From: Pseudomonas sp. B21-056
GTDB lineage: Bacteria; Pseudomonadota; Gammaproteobacteria; Pseudomonadales; Pseudomonadaceae
Reading direction: 5' to 3'
Length of the DNA: 64,000 nt
Assembly (NCBI RefSeq): GCF_026016325.1
Contig: NZ_CP087203.1
Coordinates: 4,154,001-4,218,000 of the forward strand
The translations under genes were made by a program, and so were the position numbers. This document shows positions 16,871 through 24,899 of this stretch, one piece after another (position 1 is the stretch's first letter; the number at the start of each line of letters is the position of its first letter). Under the pieces are notes generated by a model, which saw only the letters and a program-made list of their open reading frames with translations, was not told the origin of the DNA and made no database searches.

Positions 16871-17248
16871 ATGACGACGCCCATCCCCTACACCAGCCTA
16901 ACCGCCGCCCACTGGCAGCCCGCCCTCGGCTCACCCGGCGAGGTAGTCGAGGGCCTGCGCGATATCGATCAGGCCATCCGCATCATCCTGACCACGCCCA
17001 AGGGAAGCGACGCCCACCGGCCTGAGTTTGGCAGCGACCTCCATTTATATATCGACTGGCCCGTTAACCGCGTAACCCCGCACCTGGTGCGCGAGGCGGT
17101 CGACGCCATTCGCCGTTGGGAAACTCGCGTCTCAGTCGCCCAGGTGCAGGTACTGATCGAACAATCGCGCATCGTTTTGCGGGTGCAGTGGCGCGTTGCG
17201 GACGGCGTCGCGCAGTTGACCGAGGTGCCGTATGCGCGAACTGCCTAA
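16871..17248 (+). CDS. baseplate wedge protein W (GPW/gp25 family)
   Basis: A 125-residue baseplate protein of the gp25/GPW family. The hallmark RPEFGSDLHLYIDWPVN follows a helix (RDIDQAIRIILTTPKGS). It forms the wedge core that links the hub to the J-type protein. It is the first gene after element copy 3 and overlaps J by 17 bases. Confidence 0.9.
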   Translation: MTTPIPYTSLTAAHWQPALGSPGEVVEGLRDIDQAIRIILTTPKGSDAHRPEFGSDLHLYIDWPVNRVTPHLVREAVDAIRRWETRVSVAQVQVLIEQSRIVLRVQWRVADGVAQLTEVPYARTA

Positions 17249-18353
17249 GCCCGAATTCGTCAAGATCGACCCGGCCGCCACCGAGGCCGACCTGATCGCC
17301 CGCTACGAGGCCAAATCGGGGAAAACGCTTTACCCGGCGCAAGTCGAGCGGCTGTACATCGATCAGATCGCCTATGCCGTGACCCGCGTCCAAATGGCCA
17401 TTCAGAATGCCGGCGAACAATCGCTAGTCCGCTTCGCGCTCGGCCCCATTCTCGATTACCTGGGCGAGCTGGTGGCGACCCCCCGACTGTTGGCGGTTCC
17501 GGCCCGCTGCATGTTGCGCTTCAGCATGCCGGCGGCCGTCCAGCAGCCCCTGCTGATACGCGCCGGCACTCGGGTCAGCACCCAAGACGCCAAACTCACC
17601 TTTGTAACTGACCAGGACGCGGTCATTCCAGCCGGCCAGGCTCAGGTCAGTGTCACGGCCACATGCCTGACGGCTGGTGAGCTGGGCAATGGCTGGGCAG
17701 TGGGGCAGATCAGCAGTATTGGTAACCCGCCAGCGGCTGGCCTAACGGCAATCAATACAACCGTCACCGCCGACGGCGCGGAGGATGAAGAGGATGACCG
17801 TTACCGTGAACGGATCATCTTGGCCCCCGAAGCCTTCAGTAATGCCGGCAGTCGTGGGGCCTACCGCTACCACGCTTTGGCGGTGCATCAGTCGATTATG
17901 GACGTTGCCGTCCACGGCCCGGATGAGGGGCAGCCGGACGGCCACGTCGCGTTATATCCGCTTACCAATACGGGGCTCCCCTCAGAAGACCTGCTGCAGC
18001 GGGTGAAAAACCAAGTCAGCGGCGAGAAGCTGCGCCCGCTCTGTGACACGGTGCACGCCTATGCGCCGATAGAAGTTGCGTTCCAAATCAAGGCCCGCAT
18101 CACTTTCTATGACTGGGCGGATCGCGCTGCGGCCATGAAGGCGGCCCAGGCCGCCGCCGGCAAGTACGCCCAAGACCGGCGGGCGGGGCTCGGCCGGGAC
18201 CTTGTCCAGGAGCAATTGACCGCCTTGCTGCAGGTGAACGGCGTTTACCGGGCGGACTTGGAGCTGCCCGGCGCTTTGCACGAGTTGGCGGGCAATGAAT
18301 GGGCAAATTGCAGTTCGATCCTGTTGGAAGACGCGGGGGTGGCCTATGGCTGA
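17232..18353 (+). CDS. baseplate J-like protein
   Basis: A 373-residue baseplate J/gp47 family protein, forming the baseplate arms with W and I. Typical are ADLIARYEAKSGKTLYPAQV near the N-terminus, RAGTRVSTQDAKLTF, and EDEEDDRYRERIILAPEAFS around residue 180-200. The W gene overlaps its start and the I gene overlaps its end by 8 bases, a tightly coupled wedge operon. Confidence 0.92.
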   Translation: MRELPKPEFVKIDPAATEADLIARYEAKSGKTLYPAQVERLYIDQIAYAVTRVQMAIQNAGEQSLVRFALGPILDYLGELVATPRLLAVPARCMLRFSMPAAVQQPLLIRAGTRVSTQDAKLTFVTDQDAVIPAGQAQVSVTATCLTAGELGNGWAVGQISSIGNPPAAGLTAINTTVTADGAEDEEDDRYRERIILAPEAFSNAGSRGAYRYHALAVHQSIMDVAVHGPDEGQPDGHVALYPLTNTGLPSEDLLQRVKNQVSGEKLRPLCDTVHAYAPIEVAFQIKARITFYDWADRAAAMKAAQAAAGKYAQDRRAGLGRDLVQEQLTALLQVNGVYRADLELPGALHELAGNEWANCSSILLEDAGVAYG

Positions 18354-18927
18354 TCAACCATTGCCCCCGGCGCTGGCGGGAGATGAGCGTTTTGCGCTGC
18401 TTTGTGAGTTGCTCAACGAGAAGTTAGAGGGCGTTGATGTCAACGCCATGTTGGTTTACCTGATCGACCTGTTGAAACCCCATCTACTGCCTTATTTGGC
18501 CGATCAGTTCTCACTCCTCGACGAGGCCGCCTGGGCGTTGGCGGAATCAGCGGACGCCAAGCGCGACCTGATCAAGAACTCGGCCCAGTTGCACCGTTAC
18601 AAGGGAACGCCTTGGGCTATCCGGGAAGTGATCCGCCTACTTGGCTTCGGCGAGGTGACGATCCAGGAGGGGCTGAATAACCAGGTGCGGGACGGCTCGA
18701 TCAACCGGGACGGCAACCATGTCCACGGCAACCCCGCCGCCTGGCCCCTTTACCGCGTTTTCTTGCAACGCGTCATCACCAACGACCAGGCCGCGCTTTT
18801 GCGCCGCCTTTTACTTTCTGTCGCCCCCGCACGTTGCCGGCTGGTGTCGCTCGACTATTCGTCAGTTGCCATCCGCCATAACGGTTTTGCCAGACGCGAC
18901 GGGCAATACAACCATGGGAGCAGCTAA
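18346..18927 (+). CDS. tail protein I (baseplate/fibre attachment)
   Basis: A 193-residue gpI-family protein that joins the tail fibre to the baseplate. [18 protein letters not shown] then [13 protein letters not shown] (residues about 67-97) is diagnostic. The start is the ATG at 18346 inside the end of J; the frame extends upstream but only within J. The stop overlaps the fibre start (TAATG). Confidence 0.9.
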   Translation: MADQPLPPALAGDERFALLCELLNEKLEGVDVNAMLVYLIDLLKPHLLPYLADQFSLLDEAAWALAESADAKRDLIKNSAQLHRYKGTPWAIREVIRLLGFGEVTIQEGLNNQVRDGSINRDGNHVHGNPAAWPLYRVFLQRVITNDQAALLRRLLLSVAPARCRLVSLDYSSVAIRHNGFARRDGQYNHGSS

Positions 18928-20192
18928 TGTCGGACCTACCCGAACTCATTGAATGGACGCCCGGTATTTATCAGCTTGAGACGTCCGACCCCGTATTGGG
19001 CGGGCCTGACGGCATTGACAACCTGCAGGGCAAGCAACTCGCCAACCGCACCAGGTGGCTCAAGGACCAGATCGACAAACTCGTCAGCGGCGTGACCGGC
19101 GTTGGCAAAGCCATTCAGCTCGCCACGGCCAGGACTATTTCCATTAGCGGCGCGGGAACGGGCAGCGCCTCGTTCGATGGTTCGGCCGACGCCGCTATTA
19201 CGCTGACCCTGGCGAATAGCGGCGCCGTTGCCGGAACCTATCCGAAGGTCACTGTCAATGCGAAGGGCTTGATCACGGCAGGCACCGCTTTGGCAACCGC
19301 GGATATACCGGCGTTGGACTGGAGCAAGATCACCACCGGCAAGCCCACGACATTGGCCGGCTATGGAATCACCGATGCGATGCTGACGAGCAATCAAGCA
19401 ACCGAGTTGGAGGCTGAGGCGGGGACCAATACGACCAAGTGGGTGTCGGCCCAGAGGGTATTTAAGGCCATTGCCAAGTTAGTGGTGAAGGTTGCCACCC
19501 CCACCGACGTCACCGCCGGATCCGTGCTTACGGTTGGTACTTACGGCCTAGGGGTCGGAATTACCAGCACCGAAGTCGACATGAACAACTACCTGACACC
19601 AGGTAACTTTATTACACCGCTGGTTGGCTTACTCAATATTCCGGCGGGCTGGTCACCATCGACGCGCCACAGCATGGTGGTGTCCGGGCTCAACAGCACC
19701 AATTACCTAGTTCAGACCTTAACGTCTGGCCTGTCTCCAGGAACCCGTCCGGTCGTCGCAACGCGCACCATGTCCAACTCCGGCGTTTTCTCTGCTTGGG
19801 TTGAGCATATGACCGGCGACAGCGTTGCGACCCAGGAGCAAGTTAACGCCGGGGCCGATGACACCACCATCGTAACCCCCAAAAAACTGCGGGCCGGTTT
19901 TGCATCCAGTTTTGCGGCCAACGGCTATATCGCATTCCCTTCGTGGCTATCCGGTCTGATTCTGCAATGGGGGGTGGGGAGTGGGACAAGCTTTACCTTT
20001 CCCCTGGCATTTCCAAACGCATGCTTTTTCGTTGACGGCGGAGAGGTGACAGAGACGGCAAGCTCTTACTACTTCGCCGACGTGGTGGGGTCTACGCGAA
20101 ACGGTTTTACCGCGCAGGTATACGGAGCAAGTATTGGCGCTGCCCCAGGCCCCGCGACGGTTCCATTCAAGTGGTTTGCTCTCGGTTACTGA
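18927..20192 (+). CDS. tail fibre protein (host recognition)
   Basis: A 421-residue tail fibre. The N-terminal 60 residues ([19 protein letters not shown]) attach to the baseplate; the middle has fibre repeats such as [20 protein letters not shown]; the C-terminal 90 residues ([20 protein letters not shown]) match gp53-like receptor-binding tips. It probably binds lipopolysaccharide or another surface glycan. No second, inverted set of fibre genes is visible, so a Mu-type G segment is not seen here. Confidence 0.88.
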   Translation: MSDLPELIEWTPGIYQLETSDPVLGGPDGIDNLQGKQLANRTRWLKDQIDKLVSGVTGVGKAIQLATARTISISGAGTGSASFDGSADAAITLTLANSGAVAGTYPKVTVNAKGLITAGTALATADIPALDWSKITTGKPTTLAGYGITDAMLTSNQATELEAEAGTNTTKWVSAQRVFKAIAKLVVKVATPTDVTAGSVLTVGTYGLGVGITSTEVDMNNYLTPGNFITPLVGLLNIPAGWSPSTRHSMVVSGLNSTNYLVQTLTSGLSPGTRPVVATRTMSNSGVFSAWVEHMTGDSVATQEQVNAGADDTTIVTPKKLRAGFASSFAANGYIAFPSWLSGLILQWGVGSGTSFTFPLAFPNACFFVDGGEVTETASSYYFADVVGSTRNGFTAQVYGASIGAAPGPATVPFKWFALGY

Positions 20193-20201
20193 GGAGGATT
20201 T

Positions 20202-20633
20202 ATGCGTCGTTTCTATAGCCAGTCAACAGGTTGCACTTACCTGAGTTCCATCCACCCAACCATGCCGGCTGACGCGGTTGAGATTGACGGTGAGCGTTAT
20301 GAGGCAGTGATCGCGAACCCCGCCCTTGGAAAAGTGCGGTCCCATGACGCCGATGGCTTGCCGATCCTGATAGACCCACCTCCGGCTACGGATGATGAGT
20401 TGGCGGCAGCTGAGCGTGCATGGCGGGATGCTGAGATTGAAAGCGTCCGGTGGTTGCGTGAGCGCCACCGTGATGAGGTCGATTCGGCGCGGCCGACTAC
20501 CTTGACGGTCGAGCAGTCAGGGGAACTGCTGGATTATGTGCAGGCTTTACGTGATTGGCCTGCGGTGCAAGAGTTTCCGGACCAGGAATACCGTCCTATC
20601 CGGCCGGCCTGGATTCCCGAACAACATCAGTAG
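20202..20633 (+). CDS. tail fibre assembly chaperone
   Basis: A 143-residue protein of the tail fibre assembly (Mu U/lambda Tfa) family, which helps fold the fibre tip. The C-terminal half ERHRDEVDSARPTTLTVEQ then LLDYVQALRDWPAV is the family signature. AGGAGG lies eight bases before the start. It follows the fibre by 9 bases and ends the tail operon before a strong hairpin. Confidence 0.88.
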   Translation: MRRFYSQSTGCTYLSSIHPTMPADAVEIDGERYEAVIANPALGKVRSHDADGLPILIDPPPATDDELAAAERAWRDAEIESVRWLRERHRDEVDSARPTTLTVEQSGELLDYVQALRDWPAVQEFPDQEYRPIRPAWIPEQHQ

Positions 20634-20645
20634 AAAGAGAGGGCT

Positions 20646-20677
20646 GTCGGTCTGAGTGCGGGAACACTCAGACCGAC
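20646..20677. terminator. 13-bp perfect hairpin after the fibre chaperone
   Basis: GTCGGTCTGAGTG and CACTCAGACCGAC pair perfectly around a six-base loop, 12 bases after the chaperone stop. There is no T run on either side, so it may be a processing or Rho-assisted terminator structure, or a site for a protein, and not a classical intrinsic terminator. It separates tail genes from the com cassette. Confidence 0.5.
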
Positions 20678-20720
20678 CGCCAACGAGCAGATCTAGCCTG
20701 CAAGCCAGCCAGGACCCTCC

Positions 20721-20734
20721 CGCTCACGTGAGCG
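20721..20734. promoter_or_regulatory. perfect palindrome CGCTCACGTGAGCG upstream of com
   Basis: A 14-bp perfect palindrome 36 bases before the com start. In Mu the com-mom promoter is under tight late-activator and methylation-dependent repressor control, so an operator here would be expected. The protein that would bind is unknown, and the palindrome does not resemble the 20-bp late element. Confidence 0.35.
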
Positions 20735-20769
20735 ACGGGGAGCCTACCAGAAGTGCAAAAGGTTTGCAG

Positions 20770-20964
20770 ATGATGCAAGAGATACGTTGTGGTCAATGTC
20801 ACAGGCTGCTCGCGAAAATAGTGCCGCCGAGTGAAGTTCAAATTAAATGCCCCCGCTGCGGGGCCATCAATCATCAGAAGGCCGTGAGCCTCATATCTCA
20901 AGCGCCGCCGAGCGCCGATGATCGAGGCAGTCATGGAAAAGCAACGCAAAGCCCCCGGCCGTAA
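20770..20964 (+). CDS. com: Com-like zinc-finger translational activator
   Basis: A 64-residue protein like Mu Com, the RNA-binding zinc protein that opens the translation start of mom. The core is IRCGQCHRLLAKI then IKCPRCGAIN: two CxxC pairs 17-20 residues apart, as in Com. The start (ATG 20770, or 20773) follows AAAGG by seven bases; the upstream in-frame extension to 20656 is discarded because it crosses the hairpin at 20646. The last 32 bases overlap the next small frame, mirroring the com-mom overlap in Mu. Confidence 0.75.
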   Translation: MMQEIRCGQCHRLLAKIVPPSEVQIKCPRCGAINHQKAVSLISQAPPSADDRGSHGKATQSPRP

Positions 20965-21085
20965 TGGGTTCACATACAAACCTCAGTATGGAGTGATCAT
21001 TGTTTGCCCCGATGAAGGCGGGCAGCAAACGGCCTTTCTTCGCCTCAAAGCGCTCGGCTATAAAGTCCGGGTGGTGTGCGTATGA
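20933..21085 (+). CDS. 50-residue conserved-looking small protein between com and the ABC-GNAT gene
   Basis: A short frame starting ATGGAAAAGCAACGC and encoding MEKQRKAPGRNGFTYKP, then a beta-alpha-beta-like core with VIIVCPDEGGQQ and ending KALGYKVRVVCV. It starts inside com and its stop overlaps the next gene in ATGA, so it lies in a translationally coupled chain com, small ORF, ABC-GNAT. No function is known to me. It is a good candidate for the translational target of Com. Confidence 0.65.
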   Translation: MEKQRKAPGRNGFTYKPQYGVIIVCPDEGGQQTAFLRLKALGYKVRVVCV

Positions 21086-22206
21086 AGGTTCAGGTGTCCC
21101 ACCGCTGCTCTGACTTCGATAGCTACCGGGCTGCTCGGGTCAAGTCGCTGTTCAACGTGGCATCAGGCTGCGACGTCGACATCGCGGCCGAGCTTCCGAT
21201 TGAGGATCAGCCCTGGAAGATTGGCGTCATCGTCGGCCCGTCGGGCTCAGGGAAAACAACCTTGGGCAAGGCTATTGGTAAGCTCTACCGCCCCCGCTGG
21301 CCGAAAGACCAGCCGCTTATAGACGCCATTGACCCCGCCGGGTCATTCGACGTCGTGACAGGTGCGCTTTCGGCTGTTGGGCTAGGGACTGTGCCGGCAT
21401 GGCTTCGGCCGTTCTCGGCGCTATCCAACGGCGAGCAGTTTCGCGCCAACTTGGCCAGGCTGGTCAGTGAAGCGCCCGACATGGCCGTCGTTGATGAATT
21501 CAGCTCAGTAGTAGACCGGCAGATCGCCCGCGTCGGCGCCGCCGCGTTCGCCAAGGCGTGGCGCCGCACCTGTGGGCAAGTCGTTCTCCTTTCCTGCCAT
21601 TACGACATCCTCGACTGGGTACAGCCTGATTGGGTTTACGACACAGGCACAGGTGAATTCCATCGGGGGTGGCTTCGGCCAAGACCAAGCTTTGAGCTTG
21701 AGGTCCGCGAGGCTAAGCAGCGCGACTATGCCGTGTTTGAGCCGCATCACTATCTGAAGCTGCCCCCAATGGTGGCGTCGACCAACTATGTGGGCTGGGT
21801 CAACGGCGAGCCGGTGGCCCACATCGCGTTCTCGACCCGGCCGGGGCTGATCGAGGCGCGGGCGTGCCGGCTGGTCGTGATGCCGGAGTGGCAAGGCGCC
21901 GGGGTTGGGATGCGCTTCCTCAATGCCCTGTGCGGGCGTTGGCTGGACGGTCGCAACCGCTACGGCCGGCCGTTGCGCACGTTGTTCCACACCAGCCACC
22001 CCGGCCTCGCGGCGGCGCTTCGAAGGGACAAACGTTGGACGCAAGTCTCGGCGTCGTTGGTCGGCGGCAACTACGCCAGAAGCCGCCAAAGCCTGGTGGA
22101 GAGCAATCGCAGGCTGGGACGGCATAGTGGGAACGGGAGCGGCTTCGGCGGCCACTTCCGGGCGGTTCAGGGCTTTCGATACCTCGGGGAGAATGCATGC
22201 GAGTAG
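21082..22206 (+). CDS. ABC-type ATPase fused to a GNAT acyltransferase domain
   Basis: A 374-residue fusion. Residues about 45-210 are an ABC ATPase: Walker A GPSGSGKTT (about 55-63), signature-like LSNGEQFRAN, Walker B MAVVDEFSS and an H-loop LLSCHYDIL. Residues about 225-330 are GNAT-like, with VVMPEWQGAGVGMRFLNAL as the acetyl-CoA loop. There are no membrane segments, so it is not a transporter. The start at ATG 21082 overlaps the previous stop. Mu Mom is also in the GNAT superfamily and lies next to com at this genome end, so a role in DNA base modification is a reasonable but unproven inference. Confidence 0.75.
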   Translation: MKVQVSHRCSDFDSYRAARVKSLFNVASGCDVDIAAELPIEDQPWKIGVIVGPSGSGKTTLGKAIGKLYRPRWPKDQPLIDAIDPAGSFDVVTGALSAVGLGTVPAWLRPFSALSNGEQFRANLARLVSEAPDMAVVDEFSSVVDRQIARVGAAAFAKAWRRTCGQVVLLSCHYDILDWVQPDWVYDTGTGEFHRGWLRPRPSFELEVREAKQRDYAVFEPHHYLKLPPMVASTNYVGWVNGEPVAHIAFSTRPGLIEARACRLVVMPEWQGAGVGMRFLNALCGRWLDGRNRYGRPLRTLFHTSHPGLAAALRRDKRWTQVSASLVGGNYARSRQSLVESNRRLGRHSGNGSGFGGHFRAVQGFRYLGENACE

Positions 22207-22808
22207 TGATCATCGGCCAGAAGTGGCTCGCGGCCGAATTACTCAAACGCTGCCTGGCAGAGGGGCACCAGGTGGTCACCGCGATCAGCCCGGCTATCGG
22301 CGCGGATGGGGAATACGACAGGCTGTACGCGGTAGCGCAGCAGCGCGGCGTGCCGGCTATTTGCGTTCAAGGCTGTCTCCACGCCGACCAAGTGCCCGCG
22401 TGTGACGTCATCCTTACCGCTCACGCGCACATCTATATAGATGAGGGAGTCCGCGCCAAGGCGAAGCACGGCGCATTGGGATACCACCCGTCACTGCTGC
22501 CGAGGCATAGAGGCCGGGACGCGGTGCACTGGGCTGTGCATATGCGCGAGCCGGTAACGGGGGGAACGGTCTACTGGTTGGACGACGGCGCGGATACCGG
22601 CCCGATATTGGCCCAGGACTGGTGCCACATCCGGCCGGGCGACACGCCTCGGGCCCTATGGTGCAGAGAACTAGCGCCAATGGGACTTCGACTGTTCTCT
22701 CAGGCGTTGGCTATGCTCAACACTGGCATTGACTGTAAAGGACGCCCACAAGATCCCGCATTGGCATCATGGGAACCGGGGGTGTCGGGCAAGCGACTAT
22801 CGGCATGA
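22197..22808 (+). CDS. formyltransferase-fold protein (Fmt/PurN-like)
   Basis: A 203-residue protein of the folate-dependent formyltransferase fold. It starts MRVVIIGQKWLAAELLKRC and has the catalytic-region pattern GALGYHPSLLPRHRGRDAVH (residues about 88-107, with the His-Pro-Ser-Leu-Leu-Pro of the family) and GGTVYWLDDGADTGPIL. It lacks the C-terminal tRNA-binding domain of Met-tRNA formyltransferase. It overlaps the ABC-GNAT gene by 10 bases and ends the prophage cassette. Likely substrate is unknown; sugar nucleotide or nucleobase are options. Confidence 0.8.
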   Translation: MRVVIIGQKWLAAELLKRCLAEGHQVVTAISPAIGADGEYDRLYAVAQQRGVPAICVQGCLHADQVPACDVILTAHAHIYIDEGVRAKAKHGALGYHPSLLPRHRGRDAVHWAVHMREPVTGGTVYWLDDGADTGPILAQDWCHIRPGDTPRALWCRELAPMGLRLFSQALAMLNTGIDCKGRPQDPALASWEPGVSGKRLSA

Positions 22809-22814
22809 AACGGA

Positions 22815-22842
22815 GAAGGCCCCACGCGGGGGCCTTCTTTGT
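22815..22842 (+). terminator. intrinsic terminator at the prophage right end
   Basis: GAAGGCCCC and GGGGCCTTC form a nine-base stem with a short loop, followed by TTTGTG. It ends transcription of the com cassette 7 bases after the formyltransferase stop and before the phage terminus. Confidence 0.85.
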
Positions 22843-22881
22843 GTAATTCTTTTGCACTATGTGAAAACAGTTCAACATTCA

Positions 22882-22923
22882 TTTATCGCGCATCAAGGCC
22901 CGGATTTTTCGCGCCGCGCATCA
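22882..22923 (+). other. right terminus of the Mu-like prophage with transposase-binding repeats
   Basis: Read from the outside inward this segment begins TGATGCGCGGCGCGAAAAAT and 28 bases further in repeats TGATGCGCGATAAATG. The Mu right end, from memory, begins TGAAGCGGCGCACGAAAAAC and has CACGATAAATG in its second site, a clear resemblance in sequence and layout. The two copies of GCGCATCA end at 22895 and 22923. The probable last phage bases are CA at 22922-22923, with GTCAG (22924-22928) as candidate 5-bp target duplication. Confidence 0.7.
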
Positions 22924-22970
22924 GTCAGAAGCGAACCTTGTCCCTCCTCCTCCCTTCAAGTCCTACCATA

Positions 22971-23119
22971 CAAGCGAGCCTGCTCGCGATAGCGGTGGGT
23001 CAGTTGAGTTGATGCTGGATGTGCCGACGTCATCGCGAGCAGGCTCGCTCCCACAGGGGAGCCGGGTTCACCGGAGATTTATTGTGCAGACTGCGTGGGA
23101 GCGAGCCTGCTCGCGATAG
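22971..23119. repeat. cluster of three REP elements next to the prophage end
   Basis: Three copies of the palindromic core GCGAGCAGGCTCGC at 22973-22986 (reverse), 23033-23048 (forward, followed by TCCCACAG) and 23099-23115 (reverse, preceded by GTGGGA). They are host REP sequences of the fluorescens group and occupy the gap between the phage terminus and the VOC gene. No gene is seen between 22924 and 23136. Confidence 0.85.
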
Positions 23120-23136
23120 TGGCGGGACAGCCGCCA

Positions 23137-23616
23137 CTAGCCTTTCAGCGCTGCTTCAATCGCTGCGATGTCGATCTTCGTCATCTGCATCATGGCTTCG
23201 AACGCGCGCCTGGCGGCGGCTTTGTCGGGGCTGGCGACTGCGTCGGTCAGGACACGCGGGCTGATCTGCCATGACAGCCCCCACTTGTCCTTGCACCAGC
23301 CACAGACGCTTTCCTCGCCGCCATTGCCGACAATCGCGTTCCAGTAACGGTCCGTTTCAGCCTGGTCCTCGGTGGACACCTGGAACGAGAAGGACTCGTT
23401 GTGCTTGAACACCGGGCCACCGTTCAGCCCGATGCAAGGAATGCCCATTACCGTGAACTCCACCGTCAACACATCGCCTTCCTTGCCCGACGGATAGTCA
23501 CCTGGCGCGTGATGGATAGCCTGGACCGCGCTGTCCGGGAACGTTGCGGCGTAGAACTGCGCCGCCTCCACGGCATCGCCTTCGTACCAGAGACAGATCC
23601 TGTTCTTGTTATTCAT
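23137..23616 (-). CDS. VOC-superfamily protein, PhnB / 3-demethylubiquinone methyltransferase-like
   Basis: A 159-residue PhnB-like protein of the vicinal-oxygen-chelate fold. Signature features are ICLWYEGDAVEAAQFYAATF at the N-terminus (residues about 6-25), the FTVMGIPCIGLNGGP strand, and CGWCKDKWGLSWQISPRVL near residue 105. The family has two beta-alpha-beta-beta-beta units forming a metal site, but the role of PhnB-like members is mostly unknown. It is the first host gene after the prophage. Confidence 0.88.
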   Translation of the reverse strand: MNNKNRICLWYEGDAVEAAQFYAATFPDSAVQAIHHAPGDYPSGKEGDVLTVEFTVMGIPCIGLNGGPVFKHNESFSFQVSTEDQAETDRYWNAIVGNGGEESVCGWCKDKWGLSWQISPRVLTDAVASPDKAAARRAFEAMMQMTKIDIAAIEAALKG

Positions 23617-23743
23617 CCTGGTTCTCCGAGAGGGACTGGTCGGTGCAGTCTAGCAGCGCACTTTTTCCGGCATCGATCGGGTGATGAACTGCCTTTCGCG
23701 CCGGCAAGGCGCTCCCGTCCTTCCAAACCCGAGCCGACCATTT

Positions 23744-24046
23744 TCAGCCCGCCAGAAGAAAACGCAGGACACCTGTGGCGACTACAGCCAGCAGCACGAC
23801 AGGCAGGATGGAAAAGCGCGTGGCCGCGAACAGTGTCAGCGCCAGGGCGATCAGGTCCGCGGGGCTGCCGTCGGCGAACTTGGGGGCGATGACGGCAATC
23901 AGCACGCACCCGGGTGCCGCCTGCAGCACTTCGTGCATCACCGGGCTCATGACGCGGTTGCGCAGAACGATGACCCCCAGCACCCGGGTCAACCAGGTGA
24001 CAGTCGCCATTGCCACGATCGTCAGCAAAACCAGATGATCGATCAT
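23744..24046 (-). CDS. azlD: AzlD-family branched-chain amino acid exporter subunit
   Basis: A 100-residue membrane protein beginning MIDHLVLLTIVAMATVTW with three to four hydrophobic helices, the small partner of AzlC in branched-chain amino-acid export. The ATG at 24046 overlaps the AzlC stop (4 bases); the longer frame to 24316 is just the wrong frame of azlC. Paired with azlC and a divergent Lrp-type regulator. Confidence 0.88.
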   Translation of the reverse strand: MIDHLVLLTIVAMATVTWLTRVLGVIVLRNRVMSPVMHEVLQAAPGCVLIAVIAPKFADGSPADLIALALTLFAATRFSILPVVLLAVVATGVLRFLLAG

Positions 24047-24780
24047 GATCTCGCCCACAGATAAGCGCTGACCAACCCAGCCGAAGTCCCTGCAAGCACG
24101 TACCAGCCACCCGGGATCAGCCGGTAAAACAACGCAGCGGTCAGGAGGCTGAACAACCAGGGCAGCGCAGCCCGGACGCCGCGCCACATGCCACGCAGCA
24201 GTACCAGGAATACCGCGGCAAAAGCCATGTCGAAACCGTAGGTGTGAAGGTCGCCAAGCACCGGCCCGACAGCGGCGCCCAGGGTCGTGAAGATGATCCA
24301 GGTCAGCCACAGGCACAGCGACAACCCCAGGTAATAGGCCAGGCTGAAACGTGGCTGGCCGAGGCGATCCCTGTTGCGCTGTGCATCGGCCAGGCCCATG
24401 GCCCAGCTTTCATCGCACATGAAAAACAGCGACGGCAACGCTTTTTTCAGGGGAAGGTGCTTCAGGTAAGGAGCCAGTGTCGCCCCCATGAGCAAGTGCC
24501 TGCTGTTGACCAGCAGCGTCATCGCAACGATCACCCACACCTGCTGCGGCGAAGCCCAGACCTCGATGGCGGCAAACTCCGAACCGCCGCCGAAATTCAG
24601 CCCGGTCATCAGCGCCACTTCAAATACCCGCAAGCCTTTCTGCGACGCCTGCGCTCCCAGCACCAGTGCAAACGGCACGAAACCCAGCAACACGGGGCGA
24701 GCGGCTTTGGCACCGCGTATCAGTTCATTTTGTCGTGTACTGCCGACAGTCGCCGACAGGGTCAGATTGTGTTCGGTCAT
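24043..24780 (-). CDS. azlC: AzlC-family branched-chain amino acid exporter
   Basis: A 245-residue inner-membrane protein with about six to seven helices. LLGFVPFALVLGAQASQKGL (residues about 32-51) and NFGGGSEFAAIEVWA are typical of AzlC. GGAGGTGG precedes the ATG. Together with AzlD it forms a branched-chain amino-acid (or leucine analogue) exporter. A divergent Lrp/AsnC regulator 119 bases away probably controls it. Confidence 0.92.
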   Translation of the reverse strand: MTEHNLTLSATVGSTRQNELIRGAKAARPVLLGFVPFALVLGAQASQKGLRVFEVALMTGLNFGGGSEFAAIEVWASPQQVWVIVAMTLLVNSRHLLMGATLAPYLKHLPLKKALPSLFFMCDESWAMGLADAQRNRDRLGQPRFSLAYYLGLSLCLWLTWIIFTTLGAAVGPVLGDLHTYGFDMAFAAVFLVLLRGMWRGVRAALPWLFSLLTAALFYRLIPGGWYVLAGTSAGLVSAYLWARS

Positions 24781-24859
24781 CAGCCACCTCCAGAGGTGCT
24801 GATTATTCCAGCAGTCCGGCAGAATTTGATTGCTAACACGGGGTAATCGCGAGAAGAAT

Positions 24860-24874
24860 TGGCATCAGATGCCA
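24860..24874. promoter_or_regulatory. palindrome TGGCATCAGATGCCA, candidate Lrp-type operator
   Basis: A perfect 7+1+7 inverted repeat in the 119-base gap between divergent azlC and the Lrp-family gene, 25 bases before the regulator start. Lrp-type proteins bind such 15-bp palindromes, so it is a plausible auto-regulatory and azlCD control site. Confidence 0.5.
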
Positions 24875-24899
24875 TTTTTCAAAGAGATAGAAGAATCCA

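Noticed and set aside
18927..20633. A Mu-type invertible G segment with alternative fibre genes
   Set aside because: Only one fibre and one assembly gene in a single direction are present, and no invertase or inverted second set is visible in the window.
21082..22206. The ABC-ATPase domain as a transport ATPase
   Set aside because: There is no membrane partner, and the domain is fused to a GNAT domain within a phage cassette.
22971..23119. Repeated GCGAGC blocks as a CRISPR array
   Set aside because: The units are palindromic REP cores in alternating orientation with irregular arrangement, no constant direct repeat, no unique spacers of fixed length and no cas genes.
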